This document shows positions 1 to 7,891 of a DNA stretch of 16,191 nucleotides, one piece after another (the stretch's first letter is position 1; each line of letters starts with the position of its first letter). The position numbers and the translations under genes were made by a program. The notes under the pieces are model-generated. The model ran no database searches and was not told where the DNA came from. It saw only the letters and a list, made by a program, of their open reading frames with translations. This DNA comes from Gammaproteobacteria bacterium. GTDB taxonomy: Bacteria > Pseudomonadota > Gammaproteobacteria > Pseudomonadales > Halieaceae. The stretch is from positions 1 through 16,191 of the forward strand of contig PDSN01000092.1 of assembly GCA_002748505.1 (NCBI GenBank). The letters run 5' to 3'.

Positions 1-51
1 CGTCCCCTTTTACGCCTCAGCCTCCGTCCCCTTTTACTCGTCCCCTTTTAC
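1..51. repeat. Short palindrome-half repeats, CGTCCCCTTTTA type (left cluster)
   Basis: Three exact copies of CGTCCCCTTTTAC lie at 1-13, 25-37 and 39-51, and a degenerate copy (CTCCCCTTTTACG) at about 79-91. The 23-base piece starting GCCTCAGCCTCCGT at 14-36 recurs at 8090-8112, which shows that this is the same repeat family as the clusters near 7940-8155 and 15912-16004. Here no complete hairpin is visible; the window edge may cut it off. The repeats overlap the 3' end of the glycosyltransferase gene, whose stop codon is the TAA of a TAAAAGGGGACG unit read on the minus strand. Such GGGGAC-type elements are commonly REP-like sequences mobilised by RAYT (IS200-like Y1) transposases; that link is family knowledge, and no RAYT gene is in this window. 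Confidence 0.85.
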
Positions 52-1346
52 TCCATTACCCCCGTCCTTCGCTTACGTTCTCCCCTTTTACGTTGACCTT
101 CATCGTGCCGCAAACACCGCAGCGAGGTTTTTCCGTATAGCTGCTCCAAGCCCCGAATCAACTTCAAGCTGCGAAAGCCGTCAAACCACTGGTGAAAATG
201 CCGCAAAAAACTCTGCCGGTCGGCGCTTTGCTGGCGGCAGTGTTCCAGGGCTTTGTCTATGCCCAATGCGGTCAATTGCTCGACTAAGACATCGCGCAGT
301 TCCCTATCGACCTCGCTGAACACGCTTGCCAAGGTATTGTTCTTATCAAATAGATCCCCGGCGCTATCGAGTACGGCTTTAAGTCCATCAAACACGCGTT
401 CATCGTAAAAGATCTCGGCACTGTCCAAGTCATCCTGCGCCAGCAGCGCCTTTACCGCCGGGCCGGTGCCAAAGGGCACGCGGTCGGAATCTCGCGGCGC
501 GATGCGTATTGGCTGGCCATCCAAAGATGCCGCCGGTTTTAGTTTGGCCAGTTTGTTGAGCAGGTAAAAGTCCTCTGCGCCGGCGCGTTTGGGGAAGCCG
601 CGTACCTTGGCATAACAGTCTGCACTTACGGCCATAGCGCTGCCCAGAGTGTGAAAAGCATAGGGCGAGCCGGCGCGCTTCAGGCCGTTTACGTATTGGT
701 ACAGGCGACGCTCATAAACCTGTGTGGCCTGGGCAATACGGTAGTGAGCGTGGTGCATGGGTAGTTGTTCGTGGGTGTAGGGAAATACCGCAGCACTAAA
801 ATGCTGGGCCCTTGGCAGGCGCGAGAAATAATCCTCAGGCAGGCGGGCATCTGCATCGGTGCAGCAAATCCAATCGCTGGCGATACAACCTTGCAGAATC
901 CATTGCAGCGCCGAGTCACAGCCGAGCTTCCGCGCCGCACCAACGCCCTGTTGCGCGGGTGTCGCACCCACCTGGCGTTCGCGGTCAATCAGCAGCAGGT
1001 GATTGTTTGCGCCCAGCGAAAACAGGTTTGCCGATAGATGACTTGGGGGCAGGGCGTGTATTGCATCGCGCAGGGGCTTGTTGCTGTTTGTATCAGTATC
1101 GCTTTCCGGCCTATTCAATACCACGATGACAAGCAGACCTTGCTGTGATTTGCAGAAGGCCTGCAAGTTGTGAATAAACGCAGGGCTTTCCCTGTAAGCA
1201 GGGATGACCAAGACATTCTGCCACGCAGTGCTCAGTTGCTGTGGAGCATCGGGCAATGGCGTTTCACCATAGCGCGTCAAATATTTTTGCCAGAGGATAT
1301 GGGTCTTTTGCATTATGCTCGCGTTGTTGCTGCGGTCGGTAAGCAT
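48..1346 (-). CDS. Glycosyltransferase family 2-like protein, last gene of the DUF1538/P-II/SelO cluster
   Basis: Predicted 432-residue cytoplasmic glycosyltransferase with a GT-A fold. Visible motifs are VIPAYRE (47-53) at the nucleotide-binding first strand, a DADA motif (164-167) fitting the metal-binding DxD, and GAEDF (256-260) fitting the acceptor-side ED motif. No membrane helix or signal peptide is evident, and the donor and acceptor sugars cannot be told. The frame stays open upstream to 1481, but those codons lie inside selO and give a proline-rich, unlikely N-terminus. ATG at 1346 lies 4 bases after the selO stop; ATG at 1313 (IMQKTH region) is an alternative, and neither has a strong ribosome site. 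The last ~15 residues, rich in Arg and Lys (RKRGERKRR), are coded by degenerate copies of the TAAAAGGGGACG repeat, and the stop codon comes from a repeat copy. The ancestral protein probably ended earlier. The family call is secure, the exact function is not. Confidence 0.8.
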   Translation of the reverse strand: MLTDRSNNASIMQKTHILWQKYLTRYGETPLPDAPQQLSTAWQNVLVIPAYRESPAFIHNLQAFCKSQQGLLVIVVLNRPESDTDTNSNKPLRDAIHALPPSHLSANLFSLGANNHLLLIDRERQVGATPAQQGVGAARKLGCDSALQWILQGCIASDWICCTDADARLPEDYFSRLPRAQHFSAAVFPYTHEQLPMHHAHYRIAQATQVYERRLYQYVNGLKRAGSPYAFHTLGSAMAVSADCYAKVRGFPKRAGAEDFYLLNKLAKLKPAASLDGQPIRIAPRDSDRVPFGTGPAVKALLAQDDLDSAEIFYDERVFDGLKAVLDSAGDLFDKNNTLASVFSEVDRELRDVLVEQLTALGIDKALEHCRQQSADRQSFLRHFHQWFDGFRSLKLIRGLEQLYGKTSLRCLRHDEGQRKRGERKRRTGVME

Positions 1347-1350
1347 TTTT

Positions 1351-2814
1351 TTATGTGCCACAAAACGTGCGCAGCACCTTTTCTTCGTCGCTGGCAGCGT
1401 GGGCATAGTGCCAGGTGGTGTCACTGTAGGTAAAGGGGGTGGCGGTGGCGTCGGCAAGCGCGTGAAAAGGTTGAAAATCACCGTTCTCTGCCGCTTCGAT
1501 CACCGCCTGAATACGGTGATTACGCGGAATAATCAGCGGGTTGGCCTGCTTCATTGCCCGCAGACTTGTGGCGGCTTGTCGATTCTGTGAAAGACGGCTT
1601 TGCCAGCGCGCAAGCCAGGGTTTAAATGCATCGCTGAACGTAAACAGGTTCTCGCTGGCAGGTGAAAAAGCCGCTTTGGGGTCGGCCAGAGCGGTAAGAC
1701 GAATATGGGCGTTGCTGTAATCGCAGGTTTCATCAAGCAGTAGTTGCTGAAACTCGTGCAGCAATGCGGTGTCGTTTTTATCGCTGCCATCGAGTCCCAG
1801 TTTAGCCAGCGCACCGCGTTGGTAATGGGCGCTGAATTCAGCGGGAAACGTGTCTAAAATGGCTTGTGCCTCACCGAGAAGGCTTTGCGGATCGCCCTCG
1901 CAGGCCGGCAGCAGAGCCTGCGCAAGCATGGCGAGATTCCAGTGGGCAATGCCAGGTTGTTGATCAAAGGCGTAGCGACCCTGATGGTCAATAGAACTGT
2001 ACACCGTGTGCGGGTCAAAGGCCTCCATAAAGGCGCAGGGGCCGTAATCTATGGTTTCACCGCACAGTAGCATATTGTCGGTGTTCATCACCCCGTGGAT
2101 AAACCCCACACACTGCCATTTTGCAATTAAGCGGGCTTGTGCTTTCAGCACAGCTTCCAATAAGCCCAGCGCGGGATGCTCAGCGTCGCCTGCTTCGGGG
2201 TAGTGGCGCTTGATACAGTAATTGACCAGCGTTTTCAGGGCGTTTACATCGCCGCGCGAGGCGACGTATTGTAGTGTACCCACGCGAAGATGACTGCTGG
2301 CTACGCGGGTTAAAATAGCGCCGGGGAGAGCGCGATCACGAATGACTGTCTCGCCGGTGCTGACCGCGGCCAGGGCGCGAGTGCTGGGAATCCCCAGGGC
2401 GAACATGGCTTCGCTGACAATATACTCGCGAAGTACCGGGCCCAGCGGCGAGCGGCCATCGCCATTGCGGGAAAATGGCGTACGTCCCGCACCTTTGAGT
2501 TGCAAATCAAAGCACTGGCCGTTTTTAGTGCGTAACTCACCAAGCAAAATGGCGCGACCATCGCCGAGTCGTGGGCTCCAATGGCCGAATTGATGGCCGG
2601 CGTAGGCGGTGGCGATGGGTCTGGTGTTGTCGGCCAGGGCGTTTCCCGCAAGTGTCAGCAGGGCCTGGTCGCTGTCAAACCAATCTGCGTCAATATCAAG
2701 TTCAGTTGCCAGCGCTTTGTTGCGGCGTATCCAGGCGGGTTGCGCTACGGGTGTGGGGCGTTGTGATACGCTGAACACTTCGCCCTGTTCACTGTAGCTG
2801 TGCTCAAGTCTCAA
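1351..2814 (-). CDS. selO: Protein adenylyltransferase SelO (YdiU family)
   Basis: Complete 487-residue SelO, a pseudokinase-fold enzyme that transfers AMP from ATP to Ser/Thr/Tyr of target proteins and is linked to redox stress in E. coli. Signature residues are all present: YAGHQFG (71-77), LGDGR (83-87), LQLKGAGRTPFSR (104-116, ATP-contact Lys107), NGDG (117-120), Arg170 and Arg177, HGVMNTDN (240-247, with Asp246 and Asn247), and DYGPC (256-260, metal-binding Asp256). These positions match the E. coli enzyme almost one for one. The protein ends in CGT, so the conserved C-terminal cysteine (selenocysteine in animals) is kept three residues from the end. The start is TTG at 2814: the frame has a stop just upstream, and the N-terminus aligns with the family. 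It overlaps the end of the CBS gene by 11 bases, which suggests translational coupling and low expression. The glycosyltransferase follows 4 bases after its stop. Confidence 0.95.
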   Translation of the reverse strand: MRLEHSYSEQGEVFSVSQRPTPVAQPAWIRRNKALATELDIDADWFDSDQALLTLAGNALADNTRPIATAYAGHQFGHWSPRLGDGRAILLGELRTKNGQCFDLQLKGAGRTPFSRNGDGRSPLGPVLREYIVSEAMFALGIPSTRALAAVSTGETVIRDRALPGAILTRVASSHLRVGTLQYVASRGDVNALKTLVNYCIKRHYPEAGDAEHPALGLLEAVLKAQARLIAKWQCVGFIHGVMNTDNMLLCGETIDYGPCAFMEAFDPHTVYSSIDHQGRYAFDQQPGIAHWNLAMLAQALLPACEGDPQSLLGEAQAILDTFPAEFSAHYQRGALAKLGLDGSDKNDTALLHEFQQLLLDETCDYSNAHIRLTALADPKAAFSPASENLFTFSDAFKPWLARWQSRLSQNRQAATSLRAMKQANPLIIPRNHRIQAVIEAAENGDFQPFHALADATATPFTYSDTTWHYAHAASDEEKVLRTFCGT

Positions 2815-3223
2815 TGGATTTTTCGCTCATTTCACAAAGACCGTTAAATACCAGTTCTTTGTAACTGATCATGCCGATGATCTGGCCATTTTCTTCCACC
2901 GGCGCCCTGGTCAGCCCAAAGTGGTCAAACAGGCGGGCACAGTATCGCACGTCCATGTCTGGATCTACGCTGATGACCGGTTTTGACATCACCTCGTAGA
3001 CGTTGACACGATTCACCGAACGGTCTCTGGCCAGTACCATTTTCGCGATGTCCGCCAGCAAGATAATGCCAAAGGCATCGCGCTCATTGCGTTTTTTGAC
3101 AATCAGTGCAGAGACATTATTAGTCTGCATCACCTCTAAAGCCTCGGCGATAGAAGCTGAGCGCTCAATCATGATAACTTCGGGTTTCATGGCATCGCGC
3201 GCTGCGATGAAGTGATAGTGCAT
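2804..3223 (-). CDS. Two-CBS-domain protein
   Basis: A 139-residue soluble protein made of a CBS pair: CBS1 about residues 12-62 (MKPEVIMIERSASIAEAL ... GIILLADIAKMV) and CBS2 about 78-127 (VMSKPVISVDPDMDV ... GMISYKELV). CBS pairs usually bind adenine nucleotides (AMP, ATP, NAD or SAM) and switch a partner protein. Here no catalytic domain is attached, so a regulatory subunit acting on a neighbour is the natural inference. The ATG overlaps the stop of the P-II-like gene by one base (TAATG), with a GAGGAG ribosome site about 9 bases upstream. Its 3' end overlaps selO by 11 bases. The ligand cannot be told from sequence. The partner is probably one of the two DUF1538 proteins. Confidence 0.9.
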   Translation of the reverse strand: MHYHFIAARDAMKPEVIMIERSASIAEALEVMQTNNVSALIVKKRNERDAFGIILLADIAKMVLARDRSVNRVNVYEVMSKPVISVDPDMDVRYCARLFDHFGLTRAPVEENGQIIGMISYKELVFNGLCEMSEKSIET

Positions 3224-3573
3224 TACAATAGCTCCTCAACTTTAGTGGCCAGTTTTTCCACCTGGCTGATTACGCCTACGGCATCTTCTATGTCGATTTG
3301 CACTGCGATACCCGAGCCGGGTTTTTGGTCAAATTCGCCGACTTTGGCAATTTCCTCAATAATATAGCGCGAAAGGTGTTCCTCCACCATGAACAGAATA
3401 ACATCGCGCTGGGTTTCCAGTGTCATGCCAAAAAACGTGGTGGTTTTTTCCAGACCCTCGCCGCGTGCGTTGGGAATGATAGTTGCACCTGTTGCACCAG
3501 CCTCTCTGGCGCGATCTACTACGGCACTGGTTTTGTTGTCTGTAACGAACGCGATGATCAGTTTAAAGTGCAT
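3223..3573 (-). CDS. P-II-like (GlnB-fold) signal protein, divergent
   Basis: A 116-residue protein of the usual P-II length with a beta-alpha-beta start (KLIIAFVTDNKTSAVVDRAREAGATGATI) typical of GlnB/GlnK trimers, which bind ATP/ADP and effectors and dock on enzymes or membrane transporters. It differs from true GlnB/GlnK. The T-loop stretch (about 36-55, ARGEGLEKTTTFFGMTLETQ) lacks the uridylylated Tyr51 context. The B-loop region (about 80-92, EFDQKPGSGIAV) replaces the TGxxGDGK-type signature, though a Gly-Ser-Gly remains. GlnD-type uridylylation is therefore unlikely. A near-perfect ribosome site (AGGAGGT) lies about 6 bases before the ATG, suggesting stronger translation than its neighbours and fitting a regulator needed in excess of its membrane partner. 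The ATG overlaps the DUF1538 gene upstream by 11 bases. Given the neighbours, it may gate the DUF1538 proteins as GlnK gates AmtB; this is inference. Confidence 0.85.
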   Translation of the reverse strand: MHFKLIIAFVTDNKTSAVVDRAREAGATGATIIPNARGEGLEKTTTFFGMTLETQRDVILFMVEEHLSRYIIEEIAKVGEFDQKPGSGIAVQIDIEDAVGVISQVEKLATKVEELL

Positions 3574-4396
3574 TTTTGACCTCCTGATTTTGCTGTGGCT
3601 TTACGCCGTCCCTTGCGGATCTTGACTTGCGCCCTGCCAGCCATTCAGAAAGCTGAGCATAAGCCATAACGGTGATTATTGGAAACAAGCTGGCAAAGGC
3701 AATAAGACCAAAGCCATCGATTAGCGGGCTGCGCCCGGGTACTGTTTCGGACAAGCCAAGCCCGAGTGCAGCCACCAAGGGAACCGTGACTGTGGATGTG
3801 GTTACGCCGCCGGAGTCATATGCCAGCGGTACGATAGTTTTAGGCGCAAAAAAGGTCTGCACGATGACCACGACATAACCGGTGATAATGTAGTAGTGGA
3901 TCGGGTCGCCCACCACAATGCGGTAACAGCCGAGGCTGATACCGATGGCGACGCCAATGGCGACCGCCACGCGCAGCCCCCATACGCTGATGGTGCCACC
4001 GGAGACTTTGCTGGCCTCAAGGGCTACGGCGATCAAAGACGGTTCGGCAATGGTGGTAGAAAAACCAATCAGAAAGGCAAAAATATAGACCCAGTAATAA
4101 TCCTGCCAATTGACGCCCTGCGCTATGGTCGCTGCCTCTGCCACGCCGTGCACAAAACCCGGCGCGGTGAGTTGCTCCGCCATCAGTCTACCCAGGGGAA
4201 ACAAGCACATTTCAAGACCAACCAGAAAGAAGGTCAACCCCGCCAATACCCAGCCAAAGCCGGTGATGACTTTAGCGGTATCAGGCGGCAGGCGTTTGGT
4301 AATGGCAAATTGAAAGCCGAAGATAATTGCGGCGATGGGTAGTATGTCGCGACAAGTTGCCAGTCCGATGTGAGCCAGCTCTGAAACTAAATTCAT
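3563..4396 (-). CDS. DUF1538 family membrane protein, second subunit
   Basis: A 277-residue polytopic inner-membrane protein, mostly hydrophobic helices. It shares with the neighbouring upstream protein the blocks TTIAEPSLIAV (114-124), AYDSGGVTTST (192-202) and DGFGLIAFASLFP (227-239), which mark the DUF1538 family. The conserved EP and SGGVTT blocks look like ion- or substrate-handling elements of a transporter, but I know of no established substrate. The C-terminal ~25 residues (from WLAGRKSRS) are polar and probably cytosolic. The ATG overlaps the stop of the first DUF1538 gene (ATGA), so translation is coupled and the two products are probably made in equal amounts as a heterodimer. Compared with its partner it has a longer loop at about 78-100 before the TTIAEP block. 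Confidence 0.85.
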   Translation of the reverse strand: MNLVSELAHIGLATCRDILPIAAIIFGFQFAITKRLPPDTAKVITGFGWVLAGLTFFLVGLEMCLFPLGRLMAEQLTAPGFVHGVAEAATIAQGVNWQDYYWVYIFAFLIGFSTTIAEPSLIAVALEASKVSGGTISVWGLRVAVAIGVAIGISLGCYRIVVGDPIHYYIITGYVVVIVQTFFAPKTIVPLAYDSGGVTTSTVTVPLVAALGLGLSETVPGRSPLIDGFGLIAFASLFPIITVMAYAQLSEWLAGRKSRSARDGVKPQQNQEVKNAL

Positions 4397-5136
4397 GTGA
4401 TAGCAATCCCGTACAGCATGACAAAAATGATGGGGTACAGTGAGGCGAAGGCGATAAGCCCAAAGCCATCGAGCATGGGGTTTCGCTCCTTGATGGAGCT
4501 GGCCAGCCCCACCCCGAGTGCGGTGACAAGTGGCACGGTAATAGTCGATGTGGTCACACCGCCAGAGTCGTAGGCAATACCGATAATCTCACGCGGAGCA
4601 AACGCTGTGACTATCACCACCACGATATAGCCACCGGCGATCATCCACTGCACAGACCAGCCTCTTAAAATACGTAAAACGCCCACGACGATGGCCAATC
4701 CGACCGAGGCGGCTACGGTGATACGAAGCCCGGTGGCATAGCGGCTTTTGCTGAGGTCAGTGTCTGCAATCATATTGCCGTTTGCTGCGACTTCGGCGGC
4801 TTCTGACGACACGGCAATAAGCGCGGGTTCCGCGATGGTTGTGCCAAAGCCCAGGGCGAAGGCAAATATCATCAGCCAGGTAACCGAGCCTTTTCGGGCT
4901 AATGTGTTGGCCATGGTTTTGCCAATGGGAAACAGCCCCTGTTCCAGGCCGTAGATGAACAGGGTTAAGCCCAGGACAACAAAGACCACGCCAACAAATA
5001 GTTCGATGGTATTAGGCAGAGGTTGTTTTAGTACGAAGAGCTGAAAAAACAAGATAACCAAAACAACCGGCAGCAGGTCACGGACGCTGCCCAGCATGGC
5101 TTCGCCGAGTCTTCGAATAACGGTAGAGTTAATCAT
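4393..5136 (-). CDS. DUF1538 family membrane protein, first subunit
   Basis: A 247-residue polytopic membrane protein with the DUF1538 blocks TTIAEPALIAV (99-109), AYDSGGVTTST (188-198) and DGFGLIAFASLYP (223-235), paralogous to the next gene. It is the first gene of the cluster. The frame is open to an ATG at 5178, but that has no ribosome site and would add a polar leader (MWQAPLTTKNRGLC). ATG at 5136 (MINSTVIRRL) gives a normal short N-terminus before the first helix at about 20-35 and has a weak GTGGAC-like site, so I prefer it. An acidic soluble loop (about 110-133, SEAAEVAANGNMIADTDLSK) is unlike its partner. The role is presumably transport together with the second subunit; the substrate is unknown. 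An upstream palindrome with a possible promoter lies at 5227-5248. Confidence 0.83.
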   Translation of the reverse strand: MINSTVIRRLGEAMLGSVRDLLPVVLVILFFQLFVLKQPLPNTIELFVGVVFVVLGLTLFIYGLEQGLFPIGKTMANTLARKGSVTWLMIFAFALGFGTTIAEPALIAVSSEAAEVAANGNMIADTDLSKSRYATGLRITVAASVGLAIVVGVLRILRGWSVQWMIAGGYIVVVIVTAFAPREIIGIAYDSGGVTTSTITVPLVTALGVGLASSIKERNPMLDGFGLIAFASLYPIIFVMLYGIAIT

Positions 5137-5226
5137 ACAAAGTCCACGGTTTTTGGTCGTTAGTGGGGCTTGCCACATCGTCTACGTCGCTGTGCGGTCA
5201 ACTAAGCGTATCCGATGTGCACAGGT

Positions 5227-5248
5227 ATAATACCAGGTTTGGTATTAT
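5227..5248 (-). promoter_or_regulatory. Perfect palindrome overlapping a possible extended -10 promoter
   Basis: Arms ATAATACCA (5227-5235) and TGGTATTAT (5240-5248) are exact inverted repeats around a GGTT spacer. Read on the minus strand, the second arm contains TGG-TATTAT, a fair extended -10 box. This could drive the DUF1538 cluster, with a start near 5219 and an untranslated leader of roughly 80 bases. No good -35 hexamer is visible. The arrangement suits a dimeric repressor covering the -10 region. It is not followed by a U-tract in the minus direction, so a terminator for the upstream CoA-transferase gene is less likely. The regulator is unknown. Confidence 0.5.
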
Positions 5249-5318
5249 TGCAGCGGATTTAGTCCGTTTCTCCCGAAATCGCACCGTATTGTTCGGAGTC
5301 ATGGTACGCAGCGTGTCG

Positions 5319-6602
5319 CTAAATTCGCACGTTCAGCAATTCCCGTGCATCCCGTGCCAGATCTTCCTGGAAATCAGGGTGTGCGATGGCGATTAAATCC
5401 CGGGCGCGTTCGGCTATGGACTTGCCGCGTAGTCTGGCAACGCCATTTTCGGTGACAACGTAATGCACATGTGCACGAGTCGTTACTACGCCTGAGCCCG
5501 CCGCCAGCGTTGGCACAATACGCGATATCGTGCCACCTCTTGCGGTGCTGGGCAGGGCGATGATTGAGCGCCCCCCTTCAGAAAACGCGGCACCCAGAAC
5601 GAAGTCCAGCTGACCGCCAACGCCGGAGTATATTTTCGCGCCGATGGAATCGGCACAGACCTGGCCGGACAAATCAATTTGAATGGCACTGTTGATGGAG
5701 GTCACCAGCCTGTTTTTGGCAATCACCACCGGGTTGTTGACCCACTCAATATCCGCAAAGCGCACGTAGGCGTTGTCATCGACAAAGTTGTAGAGCTTCT
5801 GGCTACCCATGACAAAGCCGGTAATGAGCTTGCCTCTGCCCAACTTTTTGCGAGCGTTGGTAATCACCCCGCGTTGGTACAAATCGACCACGCCGTCGGA
5901 AAACATTTCGGTGTGCACGCCCAGGTCGCGGTGGTTGTGAAGGCAGGCCAGCGCCGCATCGGGAATGCCACCGATGCCCATTTGCAGGCAGGCGCCATCG
6001 TGTACCAGCCCCGCCACATGCTCACCGATGCGCTGTTTGACGGGGTCGGGCGCTTTGATATCGAGCGTCCACAGCGGCGCTTCCTGTACAAAAGCGTAGT
6101 CAATATCGTTGAGGTGCAGGGTAAAGTCGCCGAGGGTGCGGGGCATATTGGGGTTGATGTGGGCGATGATCTTGGTGGCCATTTCACAGGCGGCGGCCGT
6201 GGCCTCAACGGAAATGCCCAGCGAGCAGTTGCCGTGGCGATCAGGGCTTGAGACCTGCACGATAGCGGTGTCTACGACCTGTCTGCGACGCCGAAACAGC
6301 TTGGGAATCTCGGACAGAAAAAGGGGTATGTAGTCGGCGCGACCCTCGTTGATCAGCCTGCGCGTGGTTACACCAGCAAAGAAACAGCGATGGCGCAGGT
6401 GCCCCTCCAGTTCTTCGCCGGCGATAGATTCGGCGTTTTCCAGGTGCAGCTGCATCAAGGTGATGTCTTTGCGCGTTAATGAGTGCTGTGCCAGCGCTTC
6501 CAGCAAAAGTACCGGAGATGCGGCCATGGAGTGGCTCCACACATACTCACCGGACTCAATCGCCGCTACCGCCTCCAACGCCGAGTCAACGAACTTGGCC
6601 AT
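5319..6602 (-). CDS. Acetyl-CoA hydrolase / CoA-transferase family protein
   Basis: A 427-residue complete member of the family that includes acetyl-CoA hydrolase, 4-hydroxybutyrate CoA-transferase and succinyl-CoA:acetate CoA-transferase. It moves CoA between carboxylic acids through a glutamyl-CoA intermediate in the cytosol. Visible blocks are GNCSLGISVEA (124-134), the oxyanion-type GIGGIPDA (209-216), the catalytic glutamate in HTEMFSDG (Glu232), and the C-terminal GVARLRGKSIAERARDLIAIAHP block. The length is normal for the ~430-residue subgroup (4-hydroxybutyrate CoA-transferase type). Substrate cannot be fixed from sequence. The ATG is preceded by AGGAGA about 7 bases upstream. The gene is divergent from ppk2 across 145 bases and separated from the DUF1538 cluster by 182 bases, so it is probably its own transcription unit. 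Confidence 0.92.
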   Translation of the reverse strand: MAKFVDSALEAVAAIESGEYVWSHSMAASPVLLLEALAQHSLTRKDITLMQLHLENAESIAGEELEGHLRHRCFFAGVTTRRLINEGRADYIPLFLSEIPKLFRRRRQVVDTAIVQVSSPDRHGNCSLGISVEATAAACEMATKIIAHINPNMPRTLGDFTLHLNDIDYAFVQEAPLWTLDIKAPDPVKQRIGEHVAGLVHDGACLQMGIGGIPDAALACLHNHRDLGVHTEMFSDGVVDLYQRGVITNARKKLGRGKLITGFVMGSQKLYNFVDDNAYVRFADIEWVNNPVVIAKNRLVTSINSAIQIDLSGQVCADSIGAKIYSGVGGQLDFVLGAAFSEGGRSIIALPSTARGGTISRIVPTLAAGSGVVTTRAHVHYVVTENGVARLRGKSIAERARDLIAIAHPDFQEDLARDARELLNVRI

Positions 6603-6747
6603 TTTCTTTCTCCTGTCATGATGATTCCCTGAAGCCGGTAGCTTTTTTGATGCCGGTCATTGCAATATGCGAGGGATTATTGTTCCATAGCTTATACGCT
6701 GGGCTGATAGCCCGTTGATACTTTAGCAGTCACACAGGGAGACACCA

Positions 6748-7773
6748 ATGAGTAAAGACAAAAAAGATCACAAGACCGCCATTGATTCAAAGAAGTCCAA
6801 GGGCGCTAAAGCGAAGCAAAAGCAGTTCAGCACTCTTAAGAAGGCTTCAAGCTCTAAGACGCGCACTTCGGTTGATGAGCTGATACCAGAACATCTCAAG
6901 CCTGAGGTGGCTAAAGAGCTCGCTGCCAGAGACTACAGTTCAGAGGCTATCCATGATTTATTTGTCAGTACAGAGTATCCCTATGAGGTGAAGCTGGCGC
7001 GCAAGGTATACGAGAAAAAGAAACAAGCCCTGCAAGTGGAGCTGTTAAAGGTTCAAAAGTGGGTCAAGGATCGTGGTGAGAAGATCGTGATCTTGTTCGA
7101 AGGTCGCGATGCCGCTGGTAAAGGGGGCACCATCAAGCGCTATATGGAGCACTTAAACCCTCGTGGTGCACGGGTGGTGGCGCTTGAAAAGCCGACCGAG
7201 GTTGAGCGCGGTCAGTGGTATTACCAGCGTTACGTTGAAGAGCTGCCAACTGCCGGTGAAATGGTGATGTTCGACCGCTCCTGGTACAACCGCGCTGGCG
7301 TTGAGCGGGTGATGAACTTCTGCACACCTGAGGAGTACCTGGAGTTTATGCGTCAAAACCCGGATTTTGAACGTATGCTCACCCGCAGCGGCATTCGCCT
7401 GTTCAAATACTGGTTCTCCGTGACTCAGGAAGAGCAGCTCAATCGCTTCCATAAGCGCAGTCTCGACCCGCTCAAGCAGTGGAAACTTTCGCCCGTTGAC
7501 CGCGCGTCACTGGAAAAGTGGGACGACTACACCGAAGCCAAAGAAGCCATGTTCTTCTACACAGACACCGCCGATGCGCCGTGGACTATTATCAAATCCA
7601 CTGACAAGAAGCGCGCTCGCCTGGGCTGTATGCAGCACTTCCTCAACGAGCTGGATTACCCCAACAAGGACCTGGACGTGGTGGGCGCTCCCGATCCGTT
7701 GATCGTCGGTAAGAGCGAGCACGCGATCGGCCGGTCACAGCATGTCTTTGGACCCTCGCTGCGGAACTGGTAA
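6748..7773 (+). CDS. ppk2: Polyphosphate kinase 2 (PPK2)
   Basis: A 341-residue PPK2, which transfers phosphate between polyphosphate and nucleotides (typically making GTP or ATP from the diphosphate). Walker A is EGRDAAGKGG (118-127), Walker B region MFDRSWYNRAGVERV (174-188), and the lid stretch is KRSLDPLKQWKLSPVD (236-251). All expected catalytic residues are present. A single catalytic domain, not two fused ones, indicates the short class I-type layout. The first ~40 residues are an unusual Lys/Ser-rich polar extension, likely disordered and suited to binding polyphosphate. AGGGAG lies 6 bases before the ATG. A small hairpin (GGGCT-gat-AGCCC, 6701-6713) lies in the leader. The gene ends 118 bases before a strong terminator at 7892-7920. 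Confidence 0.95.
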   Translation: MSKDKKDHKTAIDSKKSKGAKAKQKQFSTLKKASSSKTRTSVDELIPEHLKPEVAKELAARDYSSEAIHDLFVSTEYPYEVKLARKVYEKKKQALQVELLKVQKWVKDRGEKIVILFEGRDAAGKGGTIKRYMEHLNPRGARVVALEKPTEVERGQWYYQRYVEELPTAGEMVMFDRSWYNRAGVERVMNFCTPEEYLEFMRQNPDFERMLTRSGIRLFKYWFSVTQEEQLNRFHKRSLDPLKQWKLSPVDRASLEKWDDYTEAKEAMFFYTDTADAPWTIIKSTDKKRARLGCMQHFLNELDYPNKDLDVVGAPDPLIVGKSEHAIGRSQHVFGPSLRNW

Positions 7774-7891
7774 TAAAACCGGTGTTTGATGGTGTGTGCC
7801 TGGCTGAGGCACCGCTAGCTTAACAGTTGCGGCTGAGTGTTTTTCGGTCGCCTCTTTTTCAGCTCTGCCGGATGGGCGAGAGTCGAATGTA

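Noticed and set aside
3896..4342. 148-codon plus-strand open frame inside the second DUF1538 gene
   Set aside because: Antisense shadow of a clearly conserved membrane protein gene.
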